Assembly: GCA_035295125.1 (NCBI GenBank)
Contig: DATGJP010000088.1
Location: 124,001 to 188,000 of the forward strand
DNA length: 64,000 nt
Source of the DNA: JAICMB01 sp035295125
GTDB taxonomy: Bacteria; Acidobacteriota; Terriglobia; Bryobacterales; Bryobacteraceae
Direction: 5' to 3'
How positions within the stretch are numbered: position 1 is the first letter of the stretch; each line of letters opens with the position of its first letter. Positions 1 to 8,873 of this stretch are shown one piece after another. A program made the translations under genes and the position numbers. The notes under the pieces are model-generated. The model was not told where the DNA came from, did not search any database, and worked only from the letters and a program-made list of their open reading frames with translations.

Positions 1-1704
1 GTCGGAGTTGAAACCGGACTGCTGGCGGGACGTGTTCGGATCGCGGAATGGGAAGAAGGCAAAGACCCCATCCTTGAAGTGGATAAACGCGGACGCTTCA
101 TCACGAACATGAGCTTCGCAAACTTCGTCACGGCGGCGGTGGATTCGGGCGACGCGCGGATCAAGGGCAGCTTCATGGTGATTCTTGAGAACACCGATGC
201 CGGCACCTTCGACTCGGGAGCTCCCACGCGGAAACTGGTTCATCAGCTTTCTTCCACCTGCGATCCAATCTTCCAACTTCGTGTACCCGCTAACCGCATC
301 GTCGGCGGCTACACCGTCAAAGACGGTGTGATTGTGCCCAATTTCAACCACGCCGAGATCATCGAAGCCGTCTTCCGACGCACGCGCGTCACGGTGGGGT
401 TGATGACCGCCGCGAAATTGTTGTCGGCCGTCGAGCCGGTGATCCGTTACCAGCGCGACCGTTTTCGCGGCGGCGGTTCTGTGCCGCCGGGCTCGCCGCG
501 TTACGAACTGGGACTACAGCAGAAGCCCGACGCGTTGCATCGGCTGCTCGACGTGTGGGCGACTGGAGAGGCTGGCGCGTCGCTGGGATTTCAGGCAGCG
601 CGGCTGTTCGACAAGCTCGACCCGCTCGAGAAGGAAAAGGACCGTCTGCTCGCTGAGCAGGGGATCAAGGGCGGCTCCGCGGCTTTCAAAGCACTCCGCA
701 AGGTGCAGAAGCACGCGCTTGAGTACCTCGACTTACGGCGCCAACCGAGTTGGGCGCGCAACGGGAAGCAGTTCGGCGCATTGGAAGACGATCCTGTCGT
801 GCAGTTTGTCCTGCTCGATTCGTTGGCCAACGTCCTCTGTCCCGCCTGCAAATTGTGGAACACCGGCCATGGCGCCAACATGATGCGCGAGGCCGTCAGC
901 CTGATGGGCGGCTACGGCATCACTGAGGATTGCCCCGGTTTCCTGGGTCACAAGTGGATGGACGCGCAACTGGAAGCGACGTACGAAGGCCCGGAAGCGG
1001 TGCAGCGTCGTCAGCTCTCCGTCACGATGGTGAACGAGGTCTTTCTATCGCAGTTCCGCGACTGGGTGACGGAAATGCGCGAGGTGGCGTCCGGGTTCCC
1101 CGGCACCGGCGCGTGTTCGGTTGCAACCGCGATGCAAATGTGGCTGTGGACTGTCCAGCACCTGCAGGACGCTCGGGACGCGAACGGAGCAACGCTGTAT
1201 CACAGCAATCGACAAGGCGTGACCTTCCCTCTCGCCGACGCTCTGTGCTGGCTGCTCGCGGCTCGGTCGTTTATTCTCGACGTCATCGAGTTGGGGGCGG
1301 GTTCGGACGCCGCGGCCGATACCGTGCGTTTCTTTACCGACCTGTGCCACGTTCAAGCGGCGCGCACCGCGGGCGAAGTGGGCCGCATCTGCGCCGAGCT
1401 GGTGCACGGCTACAACCGGCACCCCTGCTGGGATGACAGCGAGGCTTGCTACCAAGCCGATGAATTGATCGACCTTGAAGCCACCATTCCCGGTATTTCG
1501 AGCGTGGCGGTGGACGTGATTGCGAACGACGGATCGCATCCTTCCAAAGCCGGACCGTGCGCCCGTACGGACGGTCTACAGCCGTTCATGCGGCTGCGGG
1601 CCAAGCTGGACGGCTGCCTTACCGGGTCGCAACTGGCGAAAGATCGCGCTGCGGATGCTTTGACGAGGGTCATGATACCGGCGGCGTTGGATTACCCACA
1701 GTAG
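1..1704 (+). CDS. Acyl-CoA dehydrogenase family protein, 5' truncated by window edge
   Basis: The frame is open from base 1, so the true start lies upstream; 567 residues are visible. The stretch GYGITEDCPGF followed by LEATYEGPEAVQ resembles the C-terminal flavin/substrate region of acyl-CoA dehydrogenases, where the YEG segment sits beside the usual catalytic glutamate. The protein continues about 230 residues past this motif, longer than a standard 380-residue enzyme and closer to the large, extended ACADs. It would oxidise an acyl-CoA and pass electrons to ETF. The next three genes encode ETF:quinone oxidoreductase and both ETF subunits, only 10 nt downstream, so the whole electron path to quinone is in one operon. 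The acyl substrate cannot be read from the sequence. Confidence 0.85.
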   Translation, partial: VGVETGLLAGRVRIAEWEEGKDPILEVDKRGRFITNMSFANFVTAAVDSGDARIKGSFMVILENTDAGTFDSGAPTRKLVHQLSSTCDPIFQLRVPANRIVGGYTVKDGVIVPNFNHAEIIEAVFRRTRVTVGLMTAAKLLSAVEPVIRYQRDRFRGGGSVPPGSPRYELGLQQKPDALHRLLDVWATGEAGASLGFQAARLFDKLDPLEKEKDRLLAEQGIKGGSAAFKALRKVQKHALEYLDLRRQPSWARNGKQFGALEDDPVVQFVLLDSLANVLCPACKLWNTGHGANMMREAVSLMGGYGITEDCPGFLGHKWMDAQLEATYEGPEAVQRRQLSVTMVNEVFLSQFRDWVTEMREVASGFPGTGACSVATAMQMWLWTVQHLQDARDANGATLYHSNRQGVTFPLADALCWLLAARSFILDVIELGAGSDAAADTVRFFTDLCHVQAARTAGEVGRICAELVHGYNRHPCWDDSEACYQADELIDLEATIPGISSVAVDVIANDGSHPSKAGPCARTDGLQPFMRLRAKLDGCLTGSQLAKDRAADALTRVMIPAALDYPQ

Positions 1705-1714
1705 AGGACCCAAC

Positions 1715-3445
1715 ATGGCGGAAATGGATGTCGACATTGTTGGTGTAGGGTTTGGCCCAGCCATGGGCGGATTCCTCACCACGCTGGCGCCCGCGCTGAC
1801 CGAGTTTGCCATTCCGCCGCAGGTTGTTTGCTACGAGCGCGCGGACGGTCTCGGTTTCGGGGTTTCCGGAGCCGTCACGCGCGCTCGCGGTATACGGCAT
1901 TCGTTCCCGAATATCGATCTGTCGCAGATTCCGATGGCGACGCCGGTCGGTCAGGAGAAGGTGGTCTACCTGTTCGACCCTTTTGGAGCGAGCCGGCGGC
2001 CTTTGTCCCTTCGTTTCTCGGATGCTGTCACCTCGGTTTTCGCGGATCGGAACTTGCAGGCCGTGGAGCTTCCGTGGACGCCGGGGTTTCTGCGCAAGCA
2101 TGGCGGGTTCCTGCTGTCGATCGGGCAGTTCAACCAGTGGGTCAGCGAGCAACTGATGCAGGTGGGCACGGTGCAGGTTTGGCCGGGTATGCCTGTGGCG
2201 GAGCCCATCATCGAAGACCACCGTGTCGCGGGCGTGCGGCTGGCGGCGCAGGAGGGCGACGAAGGCATGCAGATTCGCGCCGCTCTGACCGTGGTCGCCG
2301 ACGGACCTGTGGGCCCCATTGGCCGCGCAATCGACAGTCACTTCGGCACGCCTCCCGGCTTTGAGCGGGTGGAATGGGCCGTGGGGACCAAGATGGTGAT
2401 CGATCTTCCGGAAAGCGTCGACCTCGCTCCGGGCACGATCATCCATACGCTCGGCTATCCGGAGCCGGAGATCTTTGGGTTCTTCTACGTTCACCCGAAT
2501 CACACGGCATCGGCCGGCATCTTCCTGCCGTCCTGGTTCCAAAACCCGGTTCGCAACTCGTATCGTTATCTACAGCACTTCATCCAGCATCCCTACCTGT
2601 GGCGCTATGCGAAGGGCGGCAAGCTGCGGAGCTGGGGCGCGAAGAGCATCCTGGAATCGGGCCGGCGTGGCGAGCCCTGGCTGGTGGGAAACGGCTACGC
2701 GCGCATCGGCGAGGGATCGGGCAGCACCAACGTACTGACCGGCTCGGGTGTCGATGAAGCATGGACCACCGGCGCGCAACTAGCTGAAGGCGTGATCGAG
2801 TTGCTGCGCCAGAATGCTCCGTTCACGAAGGAGAATCTCGACCGCGCATACGTCGAGCGTCGCCGCCAGAGTTGGCTGGAATCAGAATCCCGGACAGCCG
2901 AGAACGCTCGCAACGGGTTCCATCGAGGTTTCATCACGGGCCTGGTCGGCATGGCGCTGGCGGGTGTGACGAAGGGGCGTCTCAACGTTCATTCCAAAGC
3001 GTCGAACGGAGACCGTCCCACAATCGAATCCTATTACGGTGATCGCATCCCGTTCGACGACATCGTAGACATGCTGGTGGAATGCAAGCTTAATGCCCTC
3101 CCGCTTCACGATCACCTGATGGACCGCAGCGGATGGCCCAAGGTGATCTACGACGGCGAGCTGCTGCTGAGCCACCAGGATGCGTTACTGCTCGGGGGCA
3201 AGGTGCAGGCCGCTCCGAACTTTGCCGATCATATCGAGTTCCTGGACAAAGAGCGTTGCATTATGTGCCTTGCGCAGTCGTGCGTCGAGATCTGTTCGGG
3301 AGAGGCGATCATCCCCGACGCAGAGGGCGGCGACATCCCTCTGTTTGATCGCGAGAAGTGCGTGCACTGTGGCGCGTGCACCTGGAACTGCGACAACGTC
3401 GCCCTGCGAGCCGGTGGCGGCGGACTTCATTCCGCTGAAAACTAA
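1715..3445 (+). CDS. Electron transfer flavoprotein-quinone oxidoreductase (FixC/ETF-QO type)
   Basis: This 576-residue flavoprotein should transfer electrons from reduced ETF to membrane quinone. The N-terminus has a dinucleotide-binding signature (DIVGVGFGPAMGG, residues 7-19). The C-terminus carries a ferredoxin-like Fe-S region with CIMCLAQSC and CVHCGACTWNC. This order, FAD fold then C-terminal Fe-S domain, is that of ETF-QO. A purine-rich AGAGGA precedes the ATG at a suitable distance. It lies between the acyl-CoA dehydrogenase and etfBA, which supports the role. Some homologues act in bifurcating FixABCX complexes, but there is no separate FixX because the ferredoxin domain is fused here. 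Confidence 0.9.
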   Translation: MAEMDVDIVGVGFGPAMGGFLTTLAPALTEFAIPPQVVCYERADGLGFGVSGAVTRARGIRHSFPNIDLSQIPMATPVGQEKVVYLFDPFGASRRPLSLRFSDAVTSVFADRNLQAVELPWTPGFLRKHGGFLLSIGQFNQWVSEQLMQVGTVQVWPGMPVAEPIIEDHRVAGVRLAAQEGDEGMQIRAALTVVADGPVGPIGRAIDSHFGTPPGFERVEWAVGTKMVIDLPESVDLAPGTIIHTLGYPEPEIFGFFYVHPNHTASAGIFLPSWFQNPVRNSYRYLQHFIQHPYLWRYAKGGKLRSWGAKSILESGRRGEPWLVGNGYARIGEGSGSTNVLTGSGVDEAWTTGAQLAEGVIELLRQNAPFTKENLDRAYVERRRQSWLESESRTAENARNGFHRGFITGLVGMALAGVTKGRLNVHSKASNGDRPTIESYYGDRIPFDDIVDMLVECKLNALPLHDHLMDRSGWPKVIYDGELLLSHQDALLLGGKVQAAPNFADHIEFLDKERCIMCLAQSCVEICSGEAIIPDAEGGDIPLFDREKCVHCGACTWNCDNVALRAGGGGLHSAEN

Positions 3446-3448
3446 TTC

Positions 3449-4258
3449 ATGAATACTGCGTATCAGATTGTGGTCTGCGGAGGAATCGTGCCCGATCCTC
3501 TGCAGACACTGGAGCCCATTAGCGGTCCGAAAGGTCCGGCTCTGAAGAACGAATTGCTTCTGCCTCATGTGCTGGACCCGTGGTCGGCCCATGCACTTTA
3601 CGAGGCCGCACACCTGGCACGGCAATTTCCGGGGAGCAAAGTCTGGCTGGTAAGCGTTGCGCCCAAAGCCAAGCTGCAGCAGGTGATGATGACCGTCGCT
3701 CAACGGGTGCCGTTGGAGTTGGTGGCGATCGACGGCGTAGCAAACGGCTTCACGGATTCGGCCGATGTAGCGGCTGCACTGGCGAGCGCTATCGAAGCGA
3801 TTCCGGGTCTCGATCAATCGCGGCTGCTGCTGTTCGGCGGTTGGGAATCGGCATCGCGAGGCGCTGGGGCGACGATGCAAATGCTGGGCGAGCGGCTTGG
3901 GATTACGGAGCAGTTTCAGGGCGTTGATCAATTGACGGTGGGTGAAGACGGTTCGCTGCGCGTACTGGAACGGATCGAAGGCGGGCAGCACCAGGTCTCG
4001 GTTTGCTCGGCTCCGCCGGCCGTGTTCGGATGGGCGACCGGCAATCTCAGGGAACCCACGAATAACCCGCAGATCGGAATGCAGAACATGCGCGCAATTA
4101 TGCCGGCACTCCAGAAGGCGAAAGCGGCTCAATTTGGCGCCGGTATCGAGTTTCAAAGCGTGACATTGCCGAAGGCGCAGCGCGAGACCCGGATTGTCAA
4201 GGATTTGTCGGCGGAAGCGATTGCGAAAGAGATCGCGGACTGGGTGGCGGCGGAGTAA
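3449..4258 (+). CDS. etfB: Electron transfer flavoprotein beta subunit
   Basis: A 269-residue protein with the EtfB pattern: an early nucleotide-binding region (YQIVVCGGIVPDP), a central adenine-nucleotide-alpha-hydrolase-like fold and a conserved C-terminal LPKAQRETRIVKDL segment. It pairs with EtfA encoded 4 nt downstream and binds AMP or a second flavin depending on the ETF class. It starts 3 nt after the ETF-QO stop codon, so translation is probably coupled. The order dehydrogenase, ETF-QO, EtfB, EtfA implies a self-contained beta-oxidation electron route. Confidence 0.9.
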   Translation: MNTAYQIVVCGGIVPDPLQTLEPISGPKGPALKNELLLPHVLDPWSAHALYEAAHLARQFPGSKVWLVSVAPKAKLQQVMMTVAQRVPLELVAIDGVANGFTDSADVAAALASAIEAIPGLDQSRLLLFGGWESASRGAGATMQMLGERLGITEQFQGVDQLTVGEDGSLRVLERIEGGQHQVSVCSAPPAVFGWATGNLREPTNNPQIGMQNMRAIMPALQKAKAAQFGAGIEFQSVTLPKAQRETRIVKDLSAEAIAKEIADWVAAE

Positions 4259-4262
4259 AGCA

Positions 4263-5270
4263 ATGGCCGAAACAATTCTTTTCCTGGCTCACACGGAAGC
4301 GGACGGGACTCTGAGCAAGGCGACGCGCGAGGCGCTGGCGTGCGCCCATGCGCTGGGTGGCGACCTGGTGCTGGGGATGGTCGGAGCAAAGGTTGCGCCT
4401 GCCATCGATTGTCACGCGGTCCGCTACCTGGCAGTCTGCGGCGAAGATTTCGCAGCGGCACGTTATTCGACCGATGCGGCGGCGGCTGAGGCGCTGTATC
4501 GTGCGGCGGGCGCAACCGTGGTTGTGGCGGCTCAGACCACTCGTTGGGCGCGGGTCCTAGCGGGAGTGGCGCAGCGGGTGGGTGGGCGCGTCGACACTCA
4601 TGTCACGCAGCTAACCCAGACGAGCGCGACCCGCTGGCTTTACCGGCAGCGTATGGAGGCGGTGTCCTCGCGTCCCGGGCACCCCTGGTTCGTTCTCGTG
4701 GAATCGGGCATCGCGCCGGCCTTCACAGGCTCATACACGATCGACAATATCGAGCAGTATTCGCCGGGGGTCAGTACGCGTACGGTAGTGACGAGCCGGC
4801 AAGCGCCGAAGTCCGAGCAGCAGACCATCCGGCCCGAGGCAGGCCTGCTCTTCGTCGCCGGTGCCGGTTGGACGAAGAAACAGAAGGATGGCCGCACTCA
4901 CACGGACGACGCCGGCCGCCTGATTCTCGGGTTCCTGGAAAAGAGCCAGGCGTCGCTAGGCAGCAGCAAATCGCTTGTGGATCTTAGCGGGGAAGGGCAG
5001 GCTGTCCTGCCGTTCCTGTCCCATATGAACCAGGTCGGACAGACCGGCTCGACGCCTCGGCATCCCAAGGGGCTCGCGACATGCTGCCACGGCGAGGAGC
5101 CGCACGTGGTCGGCTGGCGTTTCATCAAGGAGCGCCGGGCGGTGAACCTGGATCCGAACTGCGGCTGGGCTCGCGGCAAGGCTGACGTGCTGTATGTGGC
5201 GGATGCGTTCGAGGTGATGGAACGGGTCAACGCGCTGCTGGAAGAGAGGGTGCCGGCGAGCGTCGGTTAG
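4263..5270 (+). CDS. etfA: Electron transfer flavoprotein alpha subunit
   Basis: The ATG at 4263 (MAETILFLAHTEADG) was chosen over an upstream in-frame start that would overlap etfB. The 335-residue product matches EtfA in length. The C-terminal half carries the FAD-binding domain, with GAGWTKKQKDGRT, a possible GQTGSTPRHPKGL segment near the FAD pyrophosphate site, and NLDPNCGWARGKADVLYVAD near the end. With EtfB it forms the soluble heterodimer that carries electrons to ETF-QO. Its 3' end overlaps the convergent Uma2-type gene by 4 nt. Confidence 0.9.
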   Translation: MAETILFLAHTEADGTLSKATREALACAHALGGDLVLGMVGAKVAPAIDCHAVRYLAVCGEDFAAARYSTDAAAAEALYRAAGATVVVAAQTTRWARVLAGVAQRVGGRVDTHVTQLTQTSATRWLYRQRMEAVSSRPGHPWFVLVESGIAPAFTGSYTIDNIEQYSPGVSTRTVVTSRQAPKSEQQTIRPEAGLLFVAGAGWTKKQKDGRTHTDDAGRLILGFLEKSQASLGSSKSLVDLSGEGQAVLPFLSHMNQVGQTGSTPRHPKGLATCCHGEEPHVVGWRFIKERRAVNLDPNCGWARGKADVLYVADAFEVMERVNALLEERVPASVG

Positions 5271-5842
5271 ACGGGTTCGAAAGTGACGCGGTGGTAGATC
5301 CTCGCCATGGGGATTTTGCAGTTCACGCTGGCGAACTCGCATATCGTGTCTAAGCCGGTGCACTCGGTGAAGCGCCATTCGTTGCCATCGCGCCGGTATT
5401 TCTCGATGCGCGGCTCGGTTTGGGAGACGAGAACGTATTCTTGCAGGGTCTCGATCGTGCGGTATTGGGCGAATTTGAATCCTCGGTCGCTTGCTTCGGT
5501 GGAAGGGGACAGAATTTCAACAATGACCGTGGGGTTCATGATCGTGTCGCGACGCAGGTCGACGTATCGGACTTCGCCGCAGACCACAAGAACGTCGGGA
5601 TATGTATAGAGTCCCGTTGGCGAAACACATAGCCGGACGTCACTTCCCACCGTCGCGCACGGCGTATCAAGCAGCGCGTTACCCAGCTCTCGGCCAATGT
5701 TGAAAATGATCAGTCCGTGAGTGAATGAGCCTCCGGACATCGCGTATATCTTCCCGTTGTAGTATTGGCTCTTGTACTCGGCCTGCCGCTCACCCTCAAG
5801 GTATTCTTCAGGTGAGATTGGAGGAATCGGTTGCGCTGACAT
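5267..5842 (-). CDS. Uma2 family (DUF820) putative PD-(D/E)XK endonuclease
   Basis: A 191-residue protein of the Uma2/DUF820 family. The start has the family signature of an EEYL-type helix followed by YKSQYYNGKIYAMSGGS. Putative nuclease-fold residues lie in YTYPDVLVV and NPTVIVEILSPSTEASDR, an E...D pattern with a preceding aspartate. Such proteins are abundant in cyanobacteria and also occur in Acidobacteria and Chloroflexi; their cellular role is mostly unknown. It is a lone gene, convergent with etfA and divergent from nothing nearby, so context gives no function. Confidence 0.75.
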   Translation of the reverse strand: MSAQPIPPISPEEYLEGERQAEYKSQYYNGKIYAMSGGSFTHGLIIFNIGRELGNALLDTPCATVGSDVRLCVSPTGLYTYPDVLVVCGEVRYVDLRRDTIMNPTVIVEILSPSTEASDRGFKFAQYRTIETLQEYVLVSQTEPRIEKYRRDGNEWRFTECTGLDTICEFASVNCKIPMARIYHRVTFEPV

Positions 5843-5983
5843 TACAAGTCCTGTCTCTTTCGGAGTCTGGCTCTATGGTAAACCTCAGCCAGCTAAGGTC
5901 GGTACCGGGCAACGTAACCAGCCGCTGATCGCCTTGGCGCTGTATGCTCTCCTGTTGGGATTGGTTTCGCCTGTCTTTTCCGG

Positions 5984-6025
5984 GTGAAGTCCAAAGGCAG
6001 GCTGAATGCCTGCTCCACCCTTCCA
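5984..6025 (-). repeat. Dispersed palindromic repeat, family A copy 1
   Basis: A 42-bp element with a CAGGC/GCCTG stem. Its reverse complement matches 48896-48937 at 40 of 42 positions by eye, well beyond the stem. It lies between two genes reading on the same strand. Confidence 0.75.
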
Positions 6026-6056
6026 CAGCTTGTCCACTCATTCCTCGAGCTGCTCC

Positions 6057-6845
6057 TCAGTGCCGTGCCGACCCCGAAATCGCAAAGTCCCAAATCTGCA
6101 TGTTGATCTTGGTCTCGGTGTACTCCACAACCGCGTACTCGCCCGGCTCCAGCGGCTTCTGCGGCCAGATCTTGTAAACCCCATCCGCCGTCTGCTTCCG
6201 GTAGACCGGCACGAGTTCCGGCTCCTCGATCACCTCGTTGGTCACCGGGACCAGCGTGATCTTCTCGGCCACGCGATGGCCCTGGTGCTCGCTCATCTTG
6301 ATAATCCCGAAGCGTTCATCCTCCGATAACCGGATGTAAAACTCAGGGTCAGGCTTCGCGATGACGAGCGGGGCATGCAGCGCGTCCAGCTCCAGTGTGC
6401 TTTTCCCGGTAACCATGGGCAGCGGACTCAACACCTTCAGCACCTGGCGGCGCTTGTTGTTTACAACTTTCGCCTCGGCCACCTTAATAGGCTGCAGGGT
6501 CGTGCCGTTGACATAGTATGCCCCGGCTTCCGTCGGCACCGAGGCGGCTTCTTTGCGTGCGGCGCGCTCGGCCTTGTCCTCTTCGTCCTGCGCCTTCACC
6601 TCCGACTTCAGCTCGTCTTCGCGCTGCTTGGCCTCCGCTTCCGTCTTTTTGATGTCAACCAGCTCCAGCGGGATGTCTTCCCACTCGCCACGTTCGGTGC
6701 TGAAGTAATGCACGCGGTCGGACTGCACTTCGTATTCGCGGGCTAGCTGATAGGTGCCGTCCTTGAGGTAAAGCCGAATTGTGGCAGCACTAGCAGATAC
6801 AGCTAGTGCGATTGCCGCGCAGACGAGAAAGAACCACCGCAACAT
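6057..6845 (-). CDS. Secreted protein of unknown function with a charged coiled-coil segment
   Basis: The start is the ATG whose first base is 6845, which overlaps the upstream protease stop as TGATG and indicates translational coupling. The N-terminus is a signal peptide (MLRWFFLVCAAIALAVSASA, cleavage after ASA). A short mature domain (IRLYLKDGTYQLAREYEV) resembles the SH3-like pattern seen in other acidobacterial envelope proteins. Next comes a Lys/Glu-rich, probably coiled-coil stretch around residues 65-100, then a beta-rich C-terminal half. No catalytic motif is visible. Coupling to an intramembrane protease suggests an envelope role, but this is inference. Confidence 0.7.
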   Translation of the reverse strand: MLRWFFLVCAAIALAVSASAATIRLYLKDGTYQLAREYEVQSDRVHYFSTERGEWEDIPLELVDIKKTEAEAKQREDELKSEVKAQDEEDKAERAARKEAASVPTEAGAYYVNGTTLQPIKVAEAKVVNNKRRQVLKVLSPLPMVTGKSTLELDALHAPLVIAKPDPEFYIRLSEDERFGIIKMSEHQGHRVAEKITLVPVTNEVIEEPELVPVYRKQTADGVYKIWPQKPLEPGEYAVVEYTETKINMQIWDFAISGSARH

Positions 6846-7918
6846 CAACCCCTCTCAATCGTAGGCTCCATGCCGAAACGCCGCAACAGCAGGAATTGCG
6901 AAAGATTCTCGGCGGTGAGCAACCCGACCAGCTTGTCATCCTGCATCACGAGAGCACACGACCCGGATCGCGCCATCACCGGAAGCACATCGGCCAGGTT
7001 CATCTCGGGATTCAGAACCGTATAGTCGCGGTCCATGAAGCCCGCGACATATGCGTCGGGTCCATCGCTGGCCATGGCGCGCAACAAGGCGTTGCGATGC
7101 AGCAAGCCAAGCACCTGGTCGGCGTGCATAATCGGAAAGTCCTGCTGGGATGTGGCCAGCAGCAGGTTCGCGGCATCGCGAATGGTGCTGCCATGGTCGA
7201 GCGTTTTGTAATCGGTCAGCATCGCGGCGCGGACCGGAATCCCCGAAGTGAGCGAACGCCCCAGCGCTGCCGCGCTTTCCTGGGCCGCGCCCAGGTACAC
7301 GAAAAACGCCACGAACACCAGCATGAAATGGCTCGAGAGCAGGCCGTAGAGGCCCATGCTAATGGCGAGCATACGACCCGCCCAGGCGGCAATACGCGTG
7401 GCTTCATCTTCCGACTTGAAGCGCGAAAGAATGGCCCGCAGCATGCGCCCGCCGTCCATCGGAAAGGCCGGCAGGAAATTGAAGAAGGCCAGGATCAGGT
7501 TTCCGAAAGCGATGCGCTCGATAAGGTTGGCATTCGTCGGCTCGACTAACTGAGGTAGAGCTACAATCGACCGTTCGGCGTACAGGTAGGCAAACAGCGC
7601 GAATCCGATCAGAAGGTTCACGAAAGGCCCGGAAGCCGCGATCCAGAATTCCTCCTGCGGTTTGGCCGTGCGCTGCATCCTTGACACGCCGCCGATCGGG
7701 AACATCACGATCTCCAGGGTGTTAATGCCGTAGTGCGACCCCGCCCAGGCGTGCGCCAGTTCGTGCAACAGCACGGAGGCAAACAGCGCAATGACGTACA
7801 CCGCATAGTTCCAGCCCGACTGGTTCGTCCCAAAGCCGCTCACCAACAGGAAGATCAACAGCAGCACGAAGGTGAAGTGCAGCCGGACAGGCACGCCCAT
7901 AAGACGGAACGTCCCCAT
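6845..7918 (-). CDS. Site-2-protease-like M50 metallopeptidase with C-terminal CBS domains
   Basis: The product is a polytopic intramembrane zinc protease. HELAHAWAG supplies the HExxH site, and NFLPAFPMDGGR supplies the downstream NxxPxxxxDGG aspartate region of the M50 family. Two CBS domains follow at the C-terminus (from about SLTSGIPVRAAMLTDYKTL to the end), as in the SpoIVFB-like CBS subgroup. The start at MGTFRLMGVPVRLH (7918) fits the family better than an upstream in-frame ATG at 8020, which would add a non-conserved polar tail. CBS domains suggest control by adenine nucleotides. Substrates are unknown. Confidence 0.85.
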   Translation of the reverse strand: MGTFRLMGVPVRLHFTFVLLLIFLLVSGFGTNQSGWNYAVYVIALFASVLLHELAHAWAGSHYGINTLEIVMFPIGGVSRMQRTAKPQEEFWIAASGPFVNLLIGFALFAYLYAERSIVALPQLVEPTNANLIERIAFGNLILAFFNFLPAFPMDGGRMLRAILSRFKSEDEATRIAAWAGRMLAISMGLYGLLSSHFMLVFVAFFVYLGAAQESAAALGRSLTSGIPVRAAMLTDYKTLDHGSTIRDAANLLLATSQQDFPIMHADQVLGLLHRNALLRAMASDGPDAYVAGFMDRDYTVLNPEMNLADVLPVMARSGSCALVMQDDKLVGLLTAENLSQFLLLRRFGMEPTIERG

Positions 7919-8014
7919 AGACCCGCTGCCGCTGGAGCGGACATTGGCGCGCTGCTCTGGTGTCAAGGATTGCCTCTGCTCATAATTTACCGCACAGGGT
8001 CGAAGGGCGTACGC

Positions 8015-8020
8015 TACCAT
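8015..8020 (+). promoter_or_regulatory. TANNNT (-10-like) element before thioesterase gene
   Basis: TACCAT ends 9 nt before the ATG at 8030, with no Shine-Dalgarno between. This fits a leaderless start. Confidence 0.45.
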
Positions 8021-8029
8021 GCACTTTCA

Positions 8030-8435
8030 ATGCCTGTTCACGAAACGCGCTTTCGCGTGCGCTACGCCGAAACAGATCAGATGGGCGTTGTTTATTACGC
8101 TAACTACTTCATTTGGATGGAGTTGGGGCGCGCTGAGTACTGCCGGGCGATCGGTGTGCGCTACAGGGACATGGAGGTGAACGACGGCATCCTGCTGGCC
8201 GTCGTCGACGCGCATTGCCGCTATCTCAACTCTGCGCATTACGACGAAGAGATCGAGGTGAGGACCTGGATTGCGTCCGCCAACCGCCGCTTCATCGAGT
8301 TCAGTTACGAAATCCGCGACGTGACCGCCGGCAAGTTATTGGCTACAGGGGAAACGGCACATCTTTCTCAGCAAGGAAATGCGCCCTGTCAAACTGCCCG
8401 AAAAGTATCACGAGGCCTTCGGGTTGATAAAATAG
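8030..8435 (+). pseudogene. YbgC/FadM-type acyl-CoA thioesterase, interrupted by a frameshift
   Basis: The ATG at 8030 begins a hotdog-fold 4HBT thioesterase: RVRYAETDQMGVVYYANYF contains the catalytic aspartate region. The frame is good to about 8355. Beyond that the original frame gives unrelated residues. The +1-shifted frame gives IFLSKEMRPVKLPEKYHEAF and ends at the TAG at 8433-8435, which is the expected family C-terminus. Removing one G of the GG at 8356-8357 restores GETHIFLSK. This is either a true single-base insertion or a base-call error. If intact, the enzyme would hydrolyse short acyl-CoAs, roughly 134 residues long. Confidence 0.8.
8428..8433 (+). promoter_or_regulatory. TANNNT element before the 8442 gene
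   Basis: TAAAAT ends 8 nt before the ATG at 8442 and overlaps the end of the thioesterase. GGGG lies in between, so a weak ribosome site cannot be excluded. Confidence 0.4.
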
Positions 8436-8441
8436 GGGTGG

Positions 8442-8861
8442 ATGCGGCTTGTTATAGCGACGCTATTCCTGGCGGCGAGCGCCATGGCGGCTACGGCGAA
8501 CGTGGCCGGCATTCCGATTCGCGGCACTCTCTCGCAAACCCCAGACAAACAGCCTGCGCTCGATATGGGAAAAGGCAAGCTCGTGCGCCTGGAGGGCGAT
8601 GATCCAACCGTCGCGGTGGTCAAAGACGCACGGCTCGCCGGGTCTGACTTCGAAGCGATCGGCCACTTCACCTCGCCCGATCATTTCGCGATCGATCCGA
8701 TCACCAGCCCGTCGATGTTTGTCTACAAGGACGGCAAGCGCAAACGGATCACATATTGGTGCGACGTCTGCTACATCCGGACCTACAGCCCGGGCCCGTG
8801 CTGGTGCTGCCAGAAATACACCGACCTCGACCTGCAGGACGCTGACGATCACCAACACTAG
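8442..8861 (+). CDS. Small secreted cysteine-rich protein of unknown function
   Basis: A 139-residue protein with a clear signal peptide (MRLVIATLFLAASAMAATA). The mature part has no recognised domain. Near the C-terminus it has a cluster of cysteines (WCDVCYIRTYSPGPCWCC) with CxxC spacing, which could bind a metal or form disulfides, followed by an Asp/His-rich tail (DLDLQDADDHQH). It lies between the thioesterase and the epimerase on the same strand. No function is assigned. Confidence 0.7.
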   Translation: MRLVIATLFLAASAMAATANVAGIPIRGTLSQTPDKQPALDMGKGKLVRLEGDDPTVAVVKDARLAGSDFEAIGHFTSPDHFAIDPITSPSMFVYKDGKRKRITYWCDVCYIRTYSPGPCWCCQKYTDLDLQDADDHQH

Positions 8862-8864
8862 AAT
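8859..8864 (+). promoter_or_regulatory. TANNNT element before the epimerase gene
   Basis: TAGAAT ends 9 nt before the ATG at 8874 and includes the TAG stop of the preceding gene. No Shine-Dalgarno is visible. Confidence 0.4.
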
Positions 8865-8873
8865 CGCCATTCC

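Noticed and set aside
1670..2542. 290-codon frame antisense to the ETF-QO gene
   Set aside because: The composition is Arg/His-rich with no motif, and the opposite strand encodes a well-supported enzyme.
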